Assembly (NCBI GenBank): GCA_050249355.1
Contig: JBFWQQ010000071.1
Location: forward strand, 1-9,252
Reading direction: 5' to 3'
DNA from: CAZAQK01 sp050249355
GTDB taxonomy: Bacteria; Pseudomonadota; Alphaproteobacteria; Rickettsiales; SXRF01
DNA length: 9,252 nt
In this document: positions 1 to 6,489 of the stretch, in pieces
Position numbering within the stretch: position 1 is the stretch's first letter
Layout: every line of letters starts with the position of its first letter
Made by a program: the position numbers and the translations under genes
Notes under the pieces: generated by a model
Seen by the model: only the letters and a program-made list of their open reading frames with translations
The model's database searches: none
Told to the model about the DNA's origin: nothing

Positions 1-83
1 TATTCCAAGCCATAATGCTCTGCAAGACGGCGCGCCAGCGTGCCTTTACCGGACGCCGCCGGGCCATCCACTGCTACAACCAG
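1..83 (-). other. cmk: N-terminal piece of the cytidylate kinase domain in the AroA fusion
   Basis: Codons 451-477 of the open frame read LVVAVDGPAASGKGTLAR and onward. This is the first strand and Walker A loop (GPAASGKGT, 457-465) characteristic of bacterial CMP/dCMP kinase, which makes CDP and dCDP from the monophosphates using ATP. Only about 27 residues are visible and the rest lies beyond the window. It shares the aroA frame with no stop between them. The nearest possible separate start is an in-frame ATG at 116-114 with no recognisable Shine-Dalgarno before it. The cmk identity rests on the P-loop sequence and on the well-known aroA-cmk adjacency in proteobacteria. Confidence 0.85.
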
Positions 84-1433
84 CGGAGCAGCGGATATGT
101 CGCCGGGTGGGTGCATCTGGGCGCCGCAGCGGTTCATCAGCTCGGTAAATCCGGGAAAACTGGTGGCTACGTGGCTGGTGTCGTCTACCTGCACCGGCTC
201 TTTGCTTGCCATGCCCATCACAAGGAAGCTCATGGCCACCCGGTGATCGCCTTTCGTTTCGATCACAGCACCACCTTTTGGGCGCCCACAGCCGGTGATG
301 GTCAGGTTGTCGTCTTCGCTGCGTACCTGCACGCCGCAGGCCGTAAGTCCCTTCACAATGGCGCCGAGACGGTCGCTTTCCTTCACGCGTAGTTCGGCAA
401 GGCCGGTCAGCACAGTATCGCCTTCAGCAAACGAGGCGGCCACTGCCAGTATCAGGTACTCGTCGATCATCGAGGGTGCGCGTACCGGCGGCACGGTGAT
501 GCCCTTTAGCCTGCTGCTGCGCGCTGTGACATCGGCGATCGGTTCACCGCCGGCGCTACGCTGGTTGGAGAAAGTGATATCCGCACCCATTTCCTGCAGC
601 GATGTGATCAGTCCGGTGCGCAGCGGGTTCACACATACATTGGGTATGGTGATCCCGGAATCCGGGCAGATGAGGGCGGCGACTATAGGAAAGGCGGCAG
701 ACGAGGGGTCGGATGGCACATCAATATGAGCGTTGCGCACGCGCACATGCTGTTTGCCGGGCAGGGTGATGCGTTTGCCGTCGCCGAAGTCTTCCACTTT
801 CAACCGGAAGCCCAGATGGTGCAGCATGTGCTCGGTATGATCGCGCGAGCGACGCGGCTCTATGATGATCGTATCACCCGGCGTATTGAGGCCCGCCAGC
901 ATGATGGCTGATTTCACCTGTGCCGATGCCACTGGTAGTTCATAGGTAATGGCTCTGGGGTGTGCGGTTCCGGTCACTGTCAGTGGCAACAGGTCGCCCG
1001 AACGGGCAGAGAAGGTGGCGCCCATCTGTTGCAGCGGCCTGATCACGCGGGCCATCGGCCGTTGGGTCAGGCTGGTATCACCACTGAAAGTGGTAGAAAA
1101 GGGGTAGGTGCTTACCAAGCCGATCAGCAGGCGGGTGGACGTACCGGAATTTCCCATATCGAGCACACAGGAGCTTTCGGTGAGCGAACCGGCGCCATGG
1201 CCGTGCACGGTCCATTGGCTGGACTCACGCGTAATCGAAACGCCAAGGCTTTGCAGTGCGGCGGCTGTATGAAGTACATCTTCGGCCTCCAGCAGGCCGG
1301 TGATGCGTACGTTGCCCTGTACCTGAGAGGCAAGCATAAGCGCCCGGTGCGATATGGATTTATCCCCCGGTATGCGAATAGTTCCGCGCAGGCTGGATTG
1401 TTTGGATATATATGGCAGGGTGGATTCGGCCAT
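1..1433 (-). CDS. aroA: EPSP synthase fused in frame to cytidylate kinase (3' end outside window)
   Basis: EPSP synthase (3-phosphoshikimate 1-carboxyvinyltransferase) joins phosphoenolpyruvate to shikimate-3-phosphate, the sixth step of the cytoplasmic shikimate pathway. I read 477 uninterrupted codons from ATG at 1433 to the window edge. Seen: GDKSISHR (23-30, with Lys25), GNSGTSTR (94-101), QRPMAR (124-129), SAQVK (170-174), RDHTE (197-201), IDEYLIL (323-329, Asp324), RVKESDR (349-355) and GDHRVAM (396-402). RDHTE, SAQVK and the tail around HVATSFPGF match class II, CP4-like enzymes of alphaproteobacteria. The EPSP synthase part ends near residue 440, yet no stop follows: a roughly 10-residue Pro/Gly/Ala linker leads into a Cmk P-loop. 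The start lies 6 nt after the upstream stop and has no convincing Shine-Dalgarno, so coupling to the preceding gene is likely. The EPSP synthase identity is very secure and the fusion is strongly supported. Confidence 0.95.
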   Translation of the reverse strand, partial: MAESTLPYISKQSSLRGTIRIPGDKSISHRALMLASQVQGNVRITGLLEAEDVLHTAAALQSLGVSITRESSQWTVHGHGAGSLTESSCVLDMGNSGTSTRLLIGLVSTYPFSTTFSGDTSLTQRPMARVIRPLQQMGATFSARSGDLLPLTVTGTAHPRAITYELPVASAQVKSAIMLAGLNTPGDTIIIEPRRSRDHTEHMLHHLGFRLKVEDFGDGKRITLPGKQHVRVRNAHIDVPSDPSSAAFPIVAALICPDSGITIPNVCVNPLRTGLITSLQEMGADITFSNQRSAGGEPIADVTARSSRLKGITVPPVRAPSMIDEYLILAVAASFAEGDTVLTGLAELRVKESDRLGAIVKGLTACGVQVRSEDDNLTITGCGRPKGGAVIETKGDHRVAMSFLVMGMASKEPVQVDDTSHVATSFPGFTELMNRCGAQMHPPGDISAAPLVVAVDGPAASGKGTLARRLAEHYGLE

Positions 1434-1439
1434 AAGCAG

Positions 1440-2267
1440 CTATTTCATATCGGGCAGTTGCACTTCCGGCATCGGTTTTTCATTGGTAATGATCTGCCGT
1501 ATCTGCTCACGGCTGCAATACCATGGCGTGTTTCGCGCATCCACTGCGAAGTCGGGGCACAGGAAAGCCTTACTGGTCACAACGATAGCGGACAGGATAA
1601 GCATCATGATTATGAGGGCCAGTATTTGTGCCCCGTTGTTGAATACTGGATTAAGTAAGTGGGTATATAGCCAGCGCTGGGTGGCGTCCTTTTCCTTGCC
1701 ATTTTCATCCTGCATCAGGTGTGTTTTTGCAATGGCAGGGCCCACGCGGGCAGAAAACTCATCCTTTTTGCGCGTGCTGCCAGGGCGCTGGGAAGGCGCA
1801 GCAGGACTTGTCGAAGGCGCAGATACCTGCACAGCGGCAGGTGTTTTTTCCTGTTCTTCGGCATTGCGTCTGGTTGCATCTTCCTTATAGGCAACGATAT
1901 GGATACGAACGGAATTATCTGGATTGTTCAGAAGGTTGACGGAATAATCGCATACATCTTTCTGGGAGGAACGCAGTCCTTGCAGGGCTTTTTGGATTTG
2001 CTTGAGCGCTGCCGAATAGGCGCGCGCAGATTCGAGTTTTTGTACCAGTGTTTCCTTGTCGAATTGTGGCTTTGCGATATACAGGCGGCTGGAATCTTCG
2101 TCATCATATATTTTGACTTTGAAACCTAAGGTATTGAACACATCGAATGCCATACGCGCTTCTTTTTTATCGCGCAGTTTGAATACTTCTTCAGCCGGGT
2201 TGGAACTTAAATGTTCCACCGAGGTGCAGAGCCAAGAAAGGATGGTTTCGTAATGTTGCTGCAGCAT
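1440..2267 (-). CDS. Unrecognised single-pass membrane protein (275 aa)
   Basis: I do not recognise this family. The N-terminal half (1-130) looks like a small cytoplasmic domain with mixed helix and strand, including a helical, possibly coiled-coil stretch at 70-100. Residues 130-170 are a low-complexity Ala/Pro/Ser/Thr linker. One strongly hydrophobic segment lies at about 214-231 (ILALIIMMLILSAIVV). There is no N-terminal signal peptide, so an N-in orientation is likely. The 40-odd residues after the membrane segment would then be periplasmic, with Cys237 and Cys251 able to form a disulfide. It follows a 70-base AT-rich gap with a candidate promoter and sits 6 nt upstream of aroA, so it probably leads that transcript. 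The ATG at 2267 is the first in frame, with only a weak Shine-Dalgarno. Codon use does not obviously differ from its neighbours. Function is unknown; that it is a real gene is well supported by length and packing. Confidence 0.8.
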   Translation of the reverse strand: MLQQHYETILSWLCTSVEHLSSNPAEEVFKLRDKKEARMAFDVFNTLGFKVKIYDDEDSSRLYIAKPQFDKETLVQKLESARAYSAALKQIQKALQGLRSSQKDVCDYSVNLLNNPDNSVRIHIVAYKEDATRRNAEEQEKTPAAVQVSAPSTSPAAPSQRPGSTRKKDEFSARVGPAIAKTHLMQDENGKEKDATQRWLYTHLLNPVFNNGAQILALIIMMLILSAIVVTSKAFLCPDFAVDARNTPWYCSREQIRQIITNEKPMPEVQLPDMK

Positions 2268-2337
2268 GCTAATTATCGTATAATATATATTATGGAAAAA
2301 ATATTATAGTTATTAGATTCTCGTAACATAGTTGGCC
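2268..2337 (-). promoter_or_regulatory. AT-rich intergenic region with candidate promoter for the orphan gene-aroA unit
   Basis: This is the only gap longer than 14 nt in the window. On the minus strand it holds a perfect TATAAT at 2308-2303, which would start transcription near 2296, about 28 nt before the ATG at 2267. The expected -35 position (around 2325-2331) does not resemble TTGACA well. Other AT-rich hexamers between 2293 and 2272 could serve instead. The position between two tightly packed gene groups supports a promoter; the exact elements are inferred. Confidence 0.4.
2280..2293. repeat. 14-bp perfect palindrome in the candidate promoter/leader
   Basis: ATAATATATATTAT at 2280-2293 equals its own reverse complement. 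It lies between the candidate -10 element and the start codon at 2267, where a repressor site would sit. All-A/T composition makes chance occurrence plausible, so an operator role is only a suggestion. Confidence 0.35.
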
Positions 2338-3111
2338 TTACAAATCCAGTATTAAGCCATCGTAGCCCGGTTCTATGCCATCGGGAAGTTCTGCTGCCAG
2401 CCGTTCGTAATCGAAATCATGCGTCATGTGGGTCAGCACGGCGCGCTGGGGTTTTATACGTGCGATCCACGCTAATGTGCGATCCAGATGCGAATGGCTG
2501 AAAGACGGCTCATATTTCAGGCAATCTACTACCCAGCATCTTGTGCCTTGCAGTGCCTCAAATGCTGTATCCGGCAGTTCATTGGTATCGGTAGAATATG
2601 CAAAATCACCTATCCTGAAACCCAGGCTGGTGGTTTTTCCGTGCACTTGTGTAAAGGCCACCACATCAAGTCCGGCTGCAGAGAACCGCACTACATTTCC
2701 ATCCGGGATAGTCATGGGAGCAAGGCTGGGCCTGAACCATCCGTGTTTTGGCTTGCCTTTGAAGGCATAATCGAAGCGTTGGGTAAGCGACTGCAGCGTA
2801 CGTGTATCGCCATAAACCGGCAGATCCGCATTGGTACTATGGTTAAATGAGCGCAGGTCATCTATGCCATGCGTATGGTCGGCGTGCTCATGGGTGAATA
2901 GAACCGCATCCACACGGGTTATTCCATGCCGTAACGCCTGCAGCCGTAGATCCGGCGATGCATCAATAAGTAGTTTTTTCTCCAAATTTTCTACCAGAAC
3001 CGATACTCTGGACCGCTGGTTTTTTGGGTTATCTGAGCAGCAAACAGCACACTCACAGCCAATCAGCGGCACACCGGCCGAGCTTCCGCAGCCCAGTACG
3101 GTGATGCGCAC
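2338..3111 (-). CDS. PhnP-like metallo-beta-lactamase-fold hydrolase
   Basis: This 257-residue protein belongs to the PhnP/COG1235 branch of the metallo-beta-lactamase fold, dinuclear-metal hydrolases of which the best known is the cyclic phosphodiesterase PhnP. Seen: HEHADH (74-79), His157 (QVHGK), Asp175 (YSTDTNE) and His228 (LTHMTH), the expected ligand set for two metals. CECAVC (Cys19, 21, 24) plus His231 matches the structural zinc site of PhnP. I chose the GTG at 3111 because it gives the typical family N-terminus MRITVLGCGSSAG, overlaps the tatD stop by one base (TAGTG) and has a G-rich Shine-Dalgarno four bases upstream. An ATG at 3180 would add 23 unlikely residues inside tatD. No phosphonate genes are nearby. 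A homologue next to tatD is usual in alphaproteobacteria, so the substrate is probably not phosphonate-derived. Family is sure; substrate is unknown. Confidence 0.9.
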   Translation of the reverse strand: MRITVLGCGSSAGVPLIGCECAVCCSDNPKNQRSRVSVLVENLEKKLLIDASPDLRLQALRHGITRVDAVLFTHEHADHTHGIDDLRSFNHSTNADLPVYGDTRTLQSLTQRFDYAFKGKPKHGWFRPSLAPMTIPDGNVVRFSAAGLDVVAFTQVHGKTTSLGFRIGDFAYSTDTNELPDTAFEALQGTRCWVVDCLKYEPSFSHSHLDRTLAWIARIKPQRAVLTHMTHDFDYERLAAELPDGIEPGYDGLILDL

Positions 3112-3899
3112 TAAGCCCCCCCGGGCGCGCTGGCCTTGGAAAACAGGGTAAAGAAGTTGGCGGTGGTGATGCGGGCACATTCTTCTTCGCTAATACCTTT
3201 GATTTCTGACAACGCTTTATTGGTATGCACCACATAGGAAGGTTCGTTGCGTTTGCCCCGGTTGGGTGCCGGTGCCAGGTATGGCGCATCGGTTTCCACC
3301 AATATGCGCTCCAGCGGCACATCGACCAGCGCATCACGGATGGCCTGTGCGTTCTTGAATGTGATGATTCCGGATAACGAGATGTAGAACCCACATTTCA
3401 CTGCTTCATCAGCAAGATATTTGGTGGAAGTAAAGCAATGAATAAGTCCTTTAAAAGCCCCTTTGGCCATTTCTTCCTTCAATATATTCACTGTATCCTC
3501 ATCGGCATCACGGGTATGCACGATCAGCGGAATGCCGGTCTGACGGGCTGCTTCAATATGGTTCCGGAAGCTGGCTTTCTGGGTGGCGGGATCGGAATTA
3601 TCGTAGTGGTAATCCAGCCCGGTTTCGCCCAGACCAATTACTTTTTTACTTGAGCAACTATCAACAAGGGTCTGTACAGAAACAATTTCTGTATTAGATG
3701 TGTTGTTTGGGTGCACCCCTACCGAACAATAGATATTGTCGTTGGCCTGAGCTATCCTGTGCACCTCGTCAAACTCGCTCATTTTAGTGCAAATGGTCTG
3801 CATCACCCCCACTCCGGCCTGCTGCGCGCGGCTGATTACGCTGGCAAGGTCATCCTTAAAGTCCGGGAAATTGAGGTGGCAATGGCTATCGACCAGCAT
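3111..3899 (-). CDS. tatD: TatD-family metal-dependent hydrolase (putative DNase)
   Basis: TatD proteins are cytoplasmic TIM-barrel hydrolases of the amidohydrolase superfamily. Those studied have metal-dependent 3'-5' exonuclease activity and have been linked to DNA repair; no role in Tat export is required. The 262-residue length is typical. Metal-site motifs are complete: DSHCHL (4-9, His6 and His8), GLGETGLDYH (89-98, Glu92), VHTRDA (127-132, His128), HCFTS (154-158, His154) and ETDAPYLAP (202-210, Asp204). GVHP (61-64) is another family signature. The ATG at 3899 gives the canonical MLVDSHCHL start. It lies 5 nt after the metG stop, with AGGAAGGAG upstream at a rather long spacing of about 13 nt. 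Its last codons contain seven consecutive G that double as the Shine-Dalgarno of the next gene. Whether it is TatD itself or the YcfH/YabD paralogue class cannot be settled here. Confidence 0.93.
   Translation of the reverse strand: MLVDSHCHLNFPDFKDDLASVISRAQQAGVGVMQTICTKMSEFDEVHRIAQANDNIYCSVGVHPNNTSNTEIVSVQTLVDSCSSKKVIGLGETGLDYHYDNSDPATQKASFRNHIEAARQTGIPLIVHTRDADEDTVNILKEEMAKGAFKGLIHCFTSTKYLADEAVKCGFYISLSGIITFKNAQAIRDALVDVPLERILVETDAPYLAPAPNRGKRNEPSYVVHTNKALSEIKGISEEECARITTANFFTLFSKASAPGGA
3116..3122 (-). promoter_or_regulatory. G7 tract serving as ribosome binding site for the PhnP-like gene
   Basis: Seven consecutive G on the minus strand end four bases before the GTG start at 3111 and lie inside the last sense codons of tatD (CCC GGG GGG GCT TAG). 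With the TAGTG overlap this supports translation re-initiation. The tract is also a slippage-prone homopolymer. Confidence 0.6.
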
Positions 3900-3904
3900 A
3901 AGAG

Positions 3905-5449
3905 TCAGGCCGCTCCTTCCTGCGGCTTTAGCCCCCCGAGGCGTGGAAAAACTGGGCTTGGCGGCGGAAGGATGGTGCCGGATTTCAGTGCATGGTGCTG
4001 GGTTGTATGGTTGTAACTGCGGCTATCCTCCGGCACGGCCAACGAATCCAGAATTTTGGATGAAGATACAGGTATAAAAGGCTGTAAAAGAATGGAAATA
4101 ATGCGGATATTTTCGGCAAGACAATATAATACCGCCTTCATTTCCTCCGGATTCTCCTTACGCAGTTTCCACGGTGCTTTTTCATCGATATAGATATTGG
4201 CTTCATTGCCCATTTGGATAATGCACTGCATAGCCTCATGGAATGCGCAACGATTCATGGCATCATGATAGTGCGATAACAATTTATCATTATAAACCAT
4301 GGCGATTTCTTCGGTATTTAAACTCCGGCATTCGGGTAAGCTCGCGCCGCAATGTTTGTTTATGATGGTCAGGGTGCGCTGCGCAAGATTACCGACATTG
4401 TTGGCCAGTTCGCTGTTGACCCGCGTGATCAATGCGTCCTTGGAAAAGTTTCCATCATTGCCAAAAGGCACCTCACGCAGCAGGAACCAGCGGGTGGCAT
4501 CCAGCCCGTATTCGTTGATCATGTCGGCGGGGGCAACCACATTGCCCAGCGATTTGGACATTTTTTCGCCTTCGATCGTCCACCAGCCATGGGCAAAGAT
4601 GCGATCCGGTAATGGCAGATCGGCGGCCATCAGGAAGGCCGGCCAGTACACGGCATGGAAGCGCAGTATGTCCTTTCCCACCATGTGCAGGCTGGCGGGC
4701 CAGAAATCCTTGAATTCTGTGCATTTGGTATCGGGATATCCGACGGCGGATAAATAGTTGGTCAACGCATCCAGCCACACATACATGATGTGATCCGGGT
4801 TGCCCGGCACCGGTATGCCCCACGAAAAGGTGGTGCGCGAAACCGAAAGGTCTTTCAGGCCGCCTTTCACAAAGCTGATCACCTCATTACGGCGCGATGT
4901 CGGGGCGATAAAATCCGGGTGCTTATCGTAATATTCCAGCAGCTTGCCTTCAAATGCAGAGAGTTTGAAAAAATAGCTCGGTTCTTCCACCCATTCCACT
5001 TCTGCCCCGGTGGGCGCTTTTCCATTCAACAGTTCGGATTCGGCATAATACGCCTCGTCGCGCACGGCGTACCATCCGGCATAGCTGCCTAAATAGATAT
5101 ATCCCGCCTCTTCCATTTTCTTCCAGATGGCCTGGGCGGCGGCAACGTGGCGCTCCTCGGTGGTGCGGATGAAATCATCGTAGCTGATATCCATCTGTTC
5201 GGACATTTCCAGGAAATGGCGTGATACGGTATCGGTGAATTCCTGCGGCGATACACCAGCGGCATTGGCGGATTTTTCTACCTTCTGGCCGTGCTCGTCG
5301 GTGCCGGTGAGGAATTTTACCTTGTGGCCCAGCAGCCGGTGGTAACGCGCCAGCACATCGCATGCCACAGACGTATAAGCGTGGCCGATATGGGGGCGGT
5401 CATTGACGTAATAGATCGGGGTGGTGATGTAAAAGTTTTTGTCGGTCAC
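3905..5449 (-). CDS. metG: Methionyl-tRNA synthetase, short zinc-less form
   Basis: This class I aminoacyl-tRNA synthetase charges methionine onto initiator and elongator tRNA-Met in the cytoplasm. Seen: PIYYVNDRPHIGHAY with the HIGH signature at 20-23, TGTDEHGQK (48-56), YVWLDALTNYL (223-233), FAHGWW (285-290) and KMSKSLGN (296-303), followed by the helical anticodon-binding region. At 514 residues it lacks the C-terminal EMAP/Trbp111 tRNA-binding domain. The connective insert (YAVRDEAYYAESEL, 127-140) has no zinc-knuckle cysteines, as in the alphaproteobacterial MetG2-type enzymes. It starts with GTG at 5449, overlapping the holB stop in GTGA, which implies translational coupling. The C-terminus carries the usual Pro-rich FPRL ending plus a short GGLKPQEGAA tail whose DNA supplies the tatD Shine-Dalgarno. 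Very secure. Confidence 0.97.
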   Translation of the reverse strand: MTDKNFYITTPIYYVNDRPHIGHAYTSVACDVLARYHRLLGHKVKFLTGTDEHGQKVEKSANAAGVSPQEFTDTVSRHFLEMSEQMDISYDDFIRTTEERHVAAAQAIWKKMEEAGYIYLGSYAGWYAVRDEAYYAESELLNGKAPTGAEVEWVEEPSYFFKLSAFEGKLLEYYDKHPDFIAPTSRRNEVISFVKGGLKDLSVSRTTFSWGIPVPGNPDHIMYVWLDALTNYLSAVGYPDTKCTEFKDFWPASLHMVGKDILRFHAVYWPAFLMAADLPLPDRIFAHGWWTIEGEKMSKSLGNVVAPADMINEYGLDATRWFLLREVPFGNDGNFSKDALITRVNSELANNVGNLAQRTLTIINKHCGASLPECRSLNTEEIAMVYNDKLLSHYHDAMNRCAFHEAMQCIIQMGNEANIYIDEKAPWKLRKENPEEMKAVLYCLAENIRIISILLQPFIPVSSSKILDSLAVPEDSRSYNHTTQHHALKSGTILPPPSPVFPRLGGLKPQEGAA

Positions 5450-6489
5450 GCGGCCAGTATTCCGGTATGGAATCCTTTAGTGGTATTAATCGAATGAAAG
5501 AACGCAATAATCACCTGTTTGTAGTCCAGATGCAAGTGTTCAGCCACCGAAAATTCTTCGGCGCATTCGGCCCATTTTTCCGCCCAGTGATCAGCCGGGC
5601 GCAGGTTTGACATGATATGCAGCACCTGTGGCTCGCTCTCAGTTAGCCCCCCTGCTTCGATGCCGGATCCGGCTTTGGCAGCGCGCGCGAACAGCATCAG
5701 CATCAGCTGGGTGAACAGCCGCCAGTTTTCGTGCGGCTGGCTGCGTGTGAGGTTTTCTGCAAATTTATGAATCCTGGCATAGGGGTATGATGGCAACTCT
5801 GCCACAATTTCAAGGATGCTGCGGTACATCTCCAATGCTTCTTTTTCGACATATTCGATGGTCAAGCCAGGCGCCCTGCCCGTCAGCTCAGCCAGTACAG
5901 CGGCTTCTGTTTTGGTCACTTCCGGGTGCAATTCCTGCAATATGGTGGTAAAATCGGCAAGCGGCGGCGCGTTCAGGCGCAGCATCTGGCAGCGCGAGCG
6001 GATAGTGGGCAGCAGCAGGCCCGGCTGGTGGCATACCAGCAGCAAGATAGCATGGGCCGGCGGCTCCTCGAGTATTTTCAAAATAGCGTTGGCTGCCTGA
6101 ACGTTCATAGCATCGGCACTGTCGATAATGACCACCCGCCAGTCTGATTCTGCCGAGGTCAGTGATAGGAAGCTGCTTACTTTACGTGCCTGTTCGGCTG
6201 TGATCTCACGGGCGTATTCTCCTTTTTTCTGGTCAAACGCCGGTTCCACTACCAGCAGGTCGGCATGCGATCCGGCGGTGATACGCTTCGATACGCCTTC
6301 CATGTCGCCATGGCGACCGCACAGCAGTTGCCGCGCCAGATGATAGGCCAGCGTGGCCTTGCCGATACCGCGTGGCCCGCAGATCATCAGTCCGTTGGGC
6401 AGGTGATCCTGCTCGGATAGTTGCAGGAATTTCGTTTGCGCGTCGGTATGGCCGAGCGGCAGGTAGGTCTCGCGCGGGTGGCGGCTCAT
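5446..6489 (-). CDS. holB: DNA polymerase III subunit delta' (clamp loader)
   Basis: Delta' is the AAA+ stator of the clamp-loader complex that opens and loads the beta sliding clamp on primed DNA. The 347-residue protein has GPRGIGKAT (38-46, an intact-looking Walker A), a Walker B-like strand VVIIDSAD (119-126) without the DExx of the active gamma/tau ATPase, LEEPP (140-144) and the SRC sensor motif (165-167) with its arginine. The four-cysteine zinc module found after Walker A in E. coli delta' is absent; only Cys57 occurs there. The C-terminal half is helical and diverged, as expected of the collar domain. ATG at 6489 overlaps the tmk stop by 4 nt (ATGA), and its own stop overlaps the metG start, so three genes are chained. 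The tmk-holB-metG order is a strong independent support. Confidence 0.93.
   Translation of the reverse strand: MSRHPRETYLPLGHTDAQTKFLQLSEQDHLPNGLMICGPRGIGKATLAYHLARQLLCGRHGDMEGVSKRITAGSHADLLVVEPAFDQKKGEYAREITAEQARKVSSFLSLTSAESDWRVVIIDSADAMNVQAANAILKILEEPPAHAILLLVCHQPGLLLPTIRSRCQMLRLNAPPLADFTTILQELHPEVTKTEAAVLAELTGRAPGLTIEYVEKEALEMYRSILEIVAELPSYPYARIHKFAENLTRSQPHENWRLFTQLMLMLFARAAKAGSGIEAGGLTESEPQVLHIMSNLRPADHWAEKWAECAEEFSVAEHLHLDYKQVIIAFFHSINTTKGFHTGILAA

Noticed and set aside
84..116. Separate cmk gene starting at the in-frame ATG at 116
   Set aside because: No Shine-Dalgarno precedes it and the aroA frame has no stop before it, so a fusion is the simpler reading. Internal initiation cannot be fully excluded.
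960..1658. Long plus-strand open frame (232 codons) opposite aroA and the orphan gene
   Set aside because: It lies antisense to a fully motif-supported aroA and crosses into the next gene. Its composition (rich in Gly, Arg, His, Gln) has no recognisable domain, as expected of a codon-bias shadow.
2296..2337. Rho-independent terminator after the PhnP-like gene
   Set aside because: A run of six T is present on the minus strand, but the only stem I can form before it is a 4-bp GTTA/TAAC pairing with a long loop, too weak to call.
3112..3180. Upstream ATG at 3180 as start of the PhnP-like gene
   Set aside because: The extra 23 residues lie inside tatD, resemble nothing in the family, and the GTG at 3111 has a strong G-rich Shine-Dalgarno and the canonical N-terminus.
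4473..4823. Minus-strand open frame of 116 codons within metG
   Set aside because: It is another frame of metG, which has continuous motif support through this region.
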